A model generated the notes under the pieces. That model did not search any database. It worked only from the letters and a program-made list of their open reading frames with translations, and was not told the DNA's origin. A DNA stretch of 64,000 nt from Bufo bufo (taxonomy: Eukaryota; Chordata; Amphibia; Anura; Bufonidae): NCBI RefSeq assembly GCF_905171765.1, contig NC_053390.1, positions 308,392,984 to 308,456,983 of the forward strand. Direction: 5' to 3'. Below, in pieces: positions 62,281-64,000 of this stretch. The number at the start of each line of letters is the position of its first letter. Within the stretch, counting starts at the first letter, position 1. Made by a program: the position numbers and the translations under genes.

Positions 62281-64000
62281 AGAAAAAAAAATGTTTACTC
62301 CTCATCTCACTCTTGGTGGTGTGGGTGGGGAATCTGAGAATTTACTTTTGTCATTTGCTGGTAGTACCCAATTTCTCCTGTCTGCCGAGGTGGCGCTAGA
62401 TTCCAAAACTGTGGGAATTGAAGTATTTATTGACAGTGGGTCAGGGGTTAACCTAGTTGATGGTCAGTTCGTCCATATGAATGGGTTAACTACAAGTGCA
62501 TTAGACAAAAATATTTCGGTGTTTGCAATTGATTCCGCTCTCATCAAGAATCCATTTTGTATTCTGTGCTGGAGGGTCTGCCTGCTCCCTTGGTGCTAGG
62601 TTTACATGGTTAAGCAAACAGAATTCTATTATTGATTGGCAAATGAGACAGATTCTTGATTGGAGTGATTATTGCATAGACAACTGTCTTAGCACATTGC
62701 TTTCTGTTGTAACCACTAAAGTTATACCTTTGTTTATTTCAGATTTTTCAGATGTATTCTCTGAAAGGGGAAACCAGTAGTTACCTCCACATCGGGAGTA
62801 TGATTGCCCCGTCAACCTTGTTCCCGAAGCTAGGTTGCCCAAGTCTCGGTTGTATAATCTTTCTGAAACCGAATAAGCAGCCATGCGAGAATACAGTATA
62901 TCACCGAGAGTTTGGCTAAAGGTCATATTAGACCATCCAAATCCCCAGTGGATGCAGAGTTCTTCTTTGTTAAGAAAAAGGACGGAACTCTTAGGCCATG
63001 TTTGAACTTCCGTGAGCTTAATCGCATTACTGTCCGTGATTCTTATCCCCTTCCTTTGATCCCAGATTTGTTCAATCAGATTGTCGGTGCCAAGGTGTTC
63101 TCTAAATTGGATTTGAGGGGGGGGGGGCATATAATCTGGTAAGGATCAAGGAGGGGGACAAATGGAAGATGGTCTTTAATACCGCTGAAGGTTGTTTTGA
63201 GAATATGGTCATGCCTTTTGGGTTAACCAATGTTCCTGCTGTTTTTCAACATTTGACATCAATGACATCTTTCATCATCTGGTGGACAGGTTTGTTGTGG
63301 TGTTGTGGATGACATGCTGATTTATTCTCCTGACATGGAGACACATCAAGATAACGTGAAACAGGTGTTATAGATCCTAATTGAGAATAAACTGTATGTT
63401 AAGATGGAGAAGTGAGTATTTGCAGTTCCGGAAGTGCAATTCCTAGGTTACCTACTCTCATCTTCAGGTTTTCGTATGGATCCTGAATAGGTCCGTGCGG
63501 TGTTGGACTGGGATCGACCCGAAAATCTGAAAACACTTTTTGGGATTCACCAACTACTACCATCAGTTTATTTTTAACTACTCGACTGTTGTTAAACCTT
63601 TAACAGACATGACTAGGAAAGGTGCGGATGTCTCAGTCTGGTCTGATGCGGCATTACAAGCCTTTGCAGCTGTGAAGGAATGTTTTGCCTCTGCTCCTAT
63701 ACTGGTGCGACCTGATGTGTCGCAGCCATTTATTGGAAGTTGACGCATCCGAAGTAGGGGTAGGAGCAGTCTTGTTGCAGGGTCTTTCACCTAGTAAATG
63801 GCGCCCATGTGCTTTCTTCTCTAAGAAGCTCTCAACTGCTGAAAGAAATTATGACGTAGGTAAAAGAGAGTTGCTGGCCATTAAGTTGGCTTTTGAGGAA
63901 TGGCGTTATTGGTTGGAAGGAGCAATTCATCCAAATACCGTGATTACAGACAAAAAAAAAATACCTAGTAGCTATTGGCTCCTGAACTGAAAAATTTAGG
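62281..64000 (+). pseudogene. pol: Gypsy D pol, broken and partial
   Basis: Protease FIDSGSGVNLVD near 62429-62465. Reverse transcriptase starts at 62912 ([12 protein letters not shown], then KKKDGTLRPCLNFRELN); the palm is damaged by a G-run near 63118-63127, and the YLDD region near 63297-63320 is shifted and altered. The thumb is at 63420-63600, and RNase H at 63740-63990 contains [12 protein letters not shown] and [15 protein letters not shown]. Stops occur near 63372, 63413 and 63489. Integrase would lie beyond the right edge. Confidence 0.87.

Larger units (their letters stand above)
59452..64000 (+). mobile_element. Gypsy D: third chromovirus, decayed, 3' end off-window
   Basis: A 5' LTR (59452-60046) is followed by gag starting at 60093 and pol from about 62280 to the window edge. 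The proteins are recognisably of the Gypsy A/B type but more diverged. Two insertions interrupt gag: a 265-bp inverted-repeat insert (60111-60375) and an LTR-like insert (about 60757-61865). Many frame changes in pol show it is dead. Confidence 0.87.

Overview
The window is eukaryotic repeat-on-repeat DNA. I see no host gene I can defend, no rRNA or tRNA gene and no bacterial-type operon or CRISPR. Vertebrate retrotransposon families (Gmr1-like and chromovirus Ty3/Gypsy, CR1/L2/Rex1-type LINEs, a DIRS/Ngaro-like fragment, a class I-like endogenous retrovirus) occur together with many hAT, PIF/Harbinger and Tc1/mariner non-autonomous elements. That mixture fits a large, repeat-rich amphibian genome, probably a frog; the organism is inferred, not shown.

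Layout. 1-12794: a plus-strand endogenous retrovirus (ERV) with gag, pro, pol, env, polypurine tract and 3' LTR; its 5' LTR lies left of the window. Its gag is split by a complete minus-strand chromovirus (Gypsy A, 654-6241) with 660-bp LTRs differing at one visible base, a GAGAC target duplication and open gag and pol. The ERV itself sits in a hAT transposase gene (12795-13690, minus). 13930-19789: DIRS-like gag remains, then several Tc1/mariner copies, one carrying a Harbinger-type MITE in the middle of a foldback Tc1. 19790-26800 and 26811-38963: two Gmr1-like Gypsy elements head-to-head, each with integrase upstream of reverse transcriptase. The left one holds a retroposed transcript-like 3' end, a TA-flanked inverted-repeat element and a LINE. 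The right one holds a second, decayed chromovirus (Gypsy B, 28424-36512), which itself holds a 2.5-kb hAT element with a long tandem array.

38964-45000: two neighbouring hAT elements, a second Tc1 foldback copy (40910-43544) with the same embedded MITE plus a solo LTR with CATGT duplication, a tRNA-SINE-like segment and a hAT MITE with 8-bp duplication. 45178-50350: a minus-strand LINE (endonuclease and reverse transcriptase parts) split by a Tc1 copy and an LTR-like insert. 50350-52290: a relative of the 29-31 kb hAT element in opposite orientation, also carrying a tandem array. 52410-54508: a TTAA-flanked inverted-repeat element with a nested hAT element. 54516-59451: mostly unassigned DNA with a few short transposons. 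59452-64000: a third chromovirus (Gypsy D), decayed and running off the right edge.

The parts do not work together as a pathway; the relation among them is nesting, which gives a relative age order. Gypsy A is the only element that looks recently active. The most unusual observation is an immunoglobulin-fold signature inside the broken env of the ERV. The most unusual architectures are the head-to-head Gmr1 pair, the two composite Tc1/Harbinger foldbacks, and the tandem arrays grown inside two hAT relatives.
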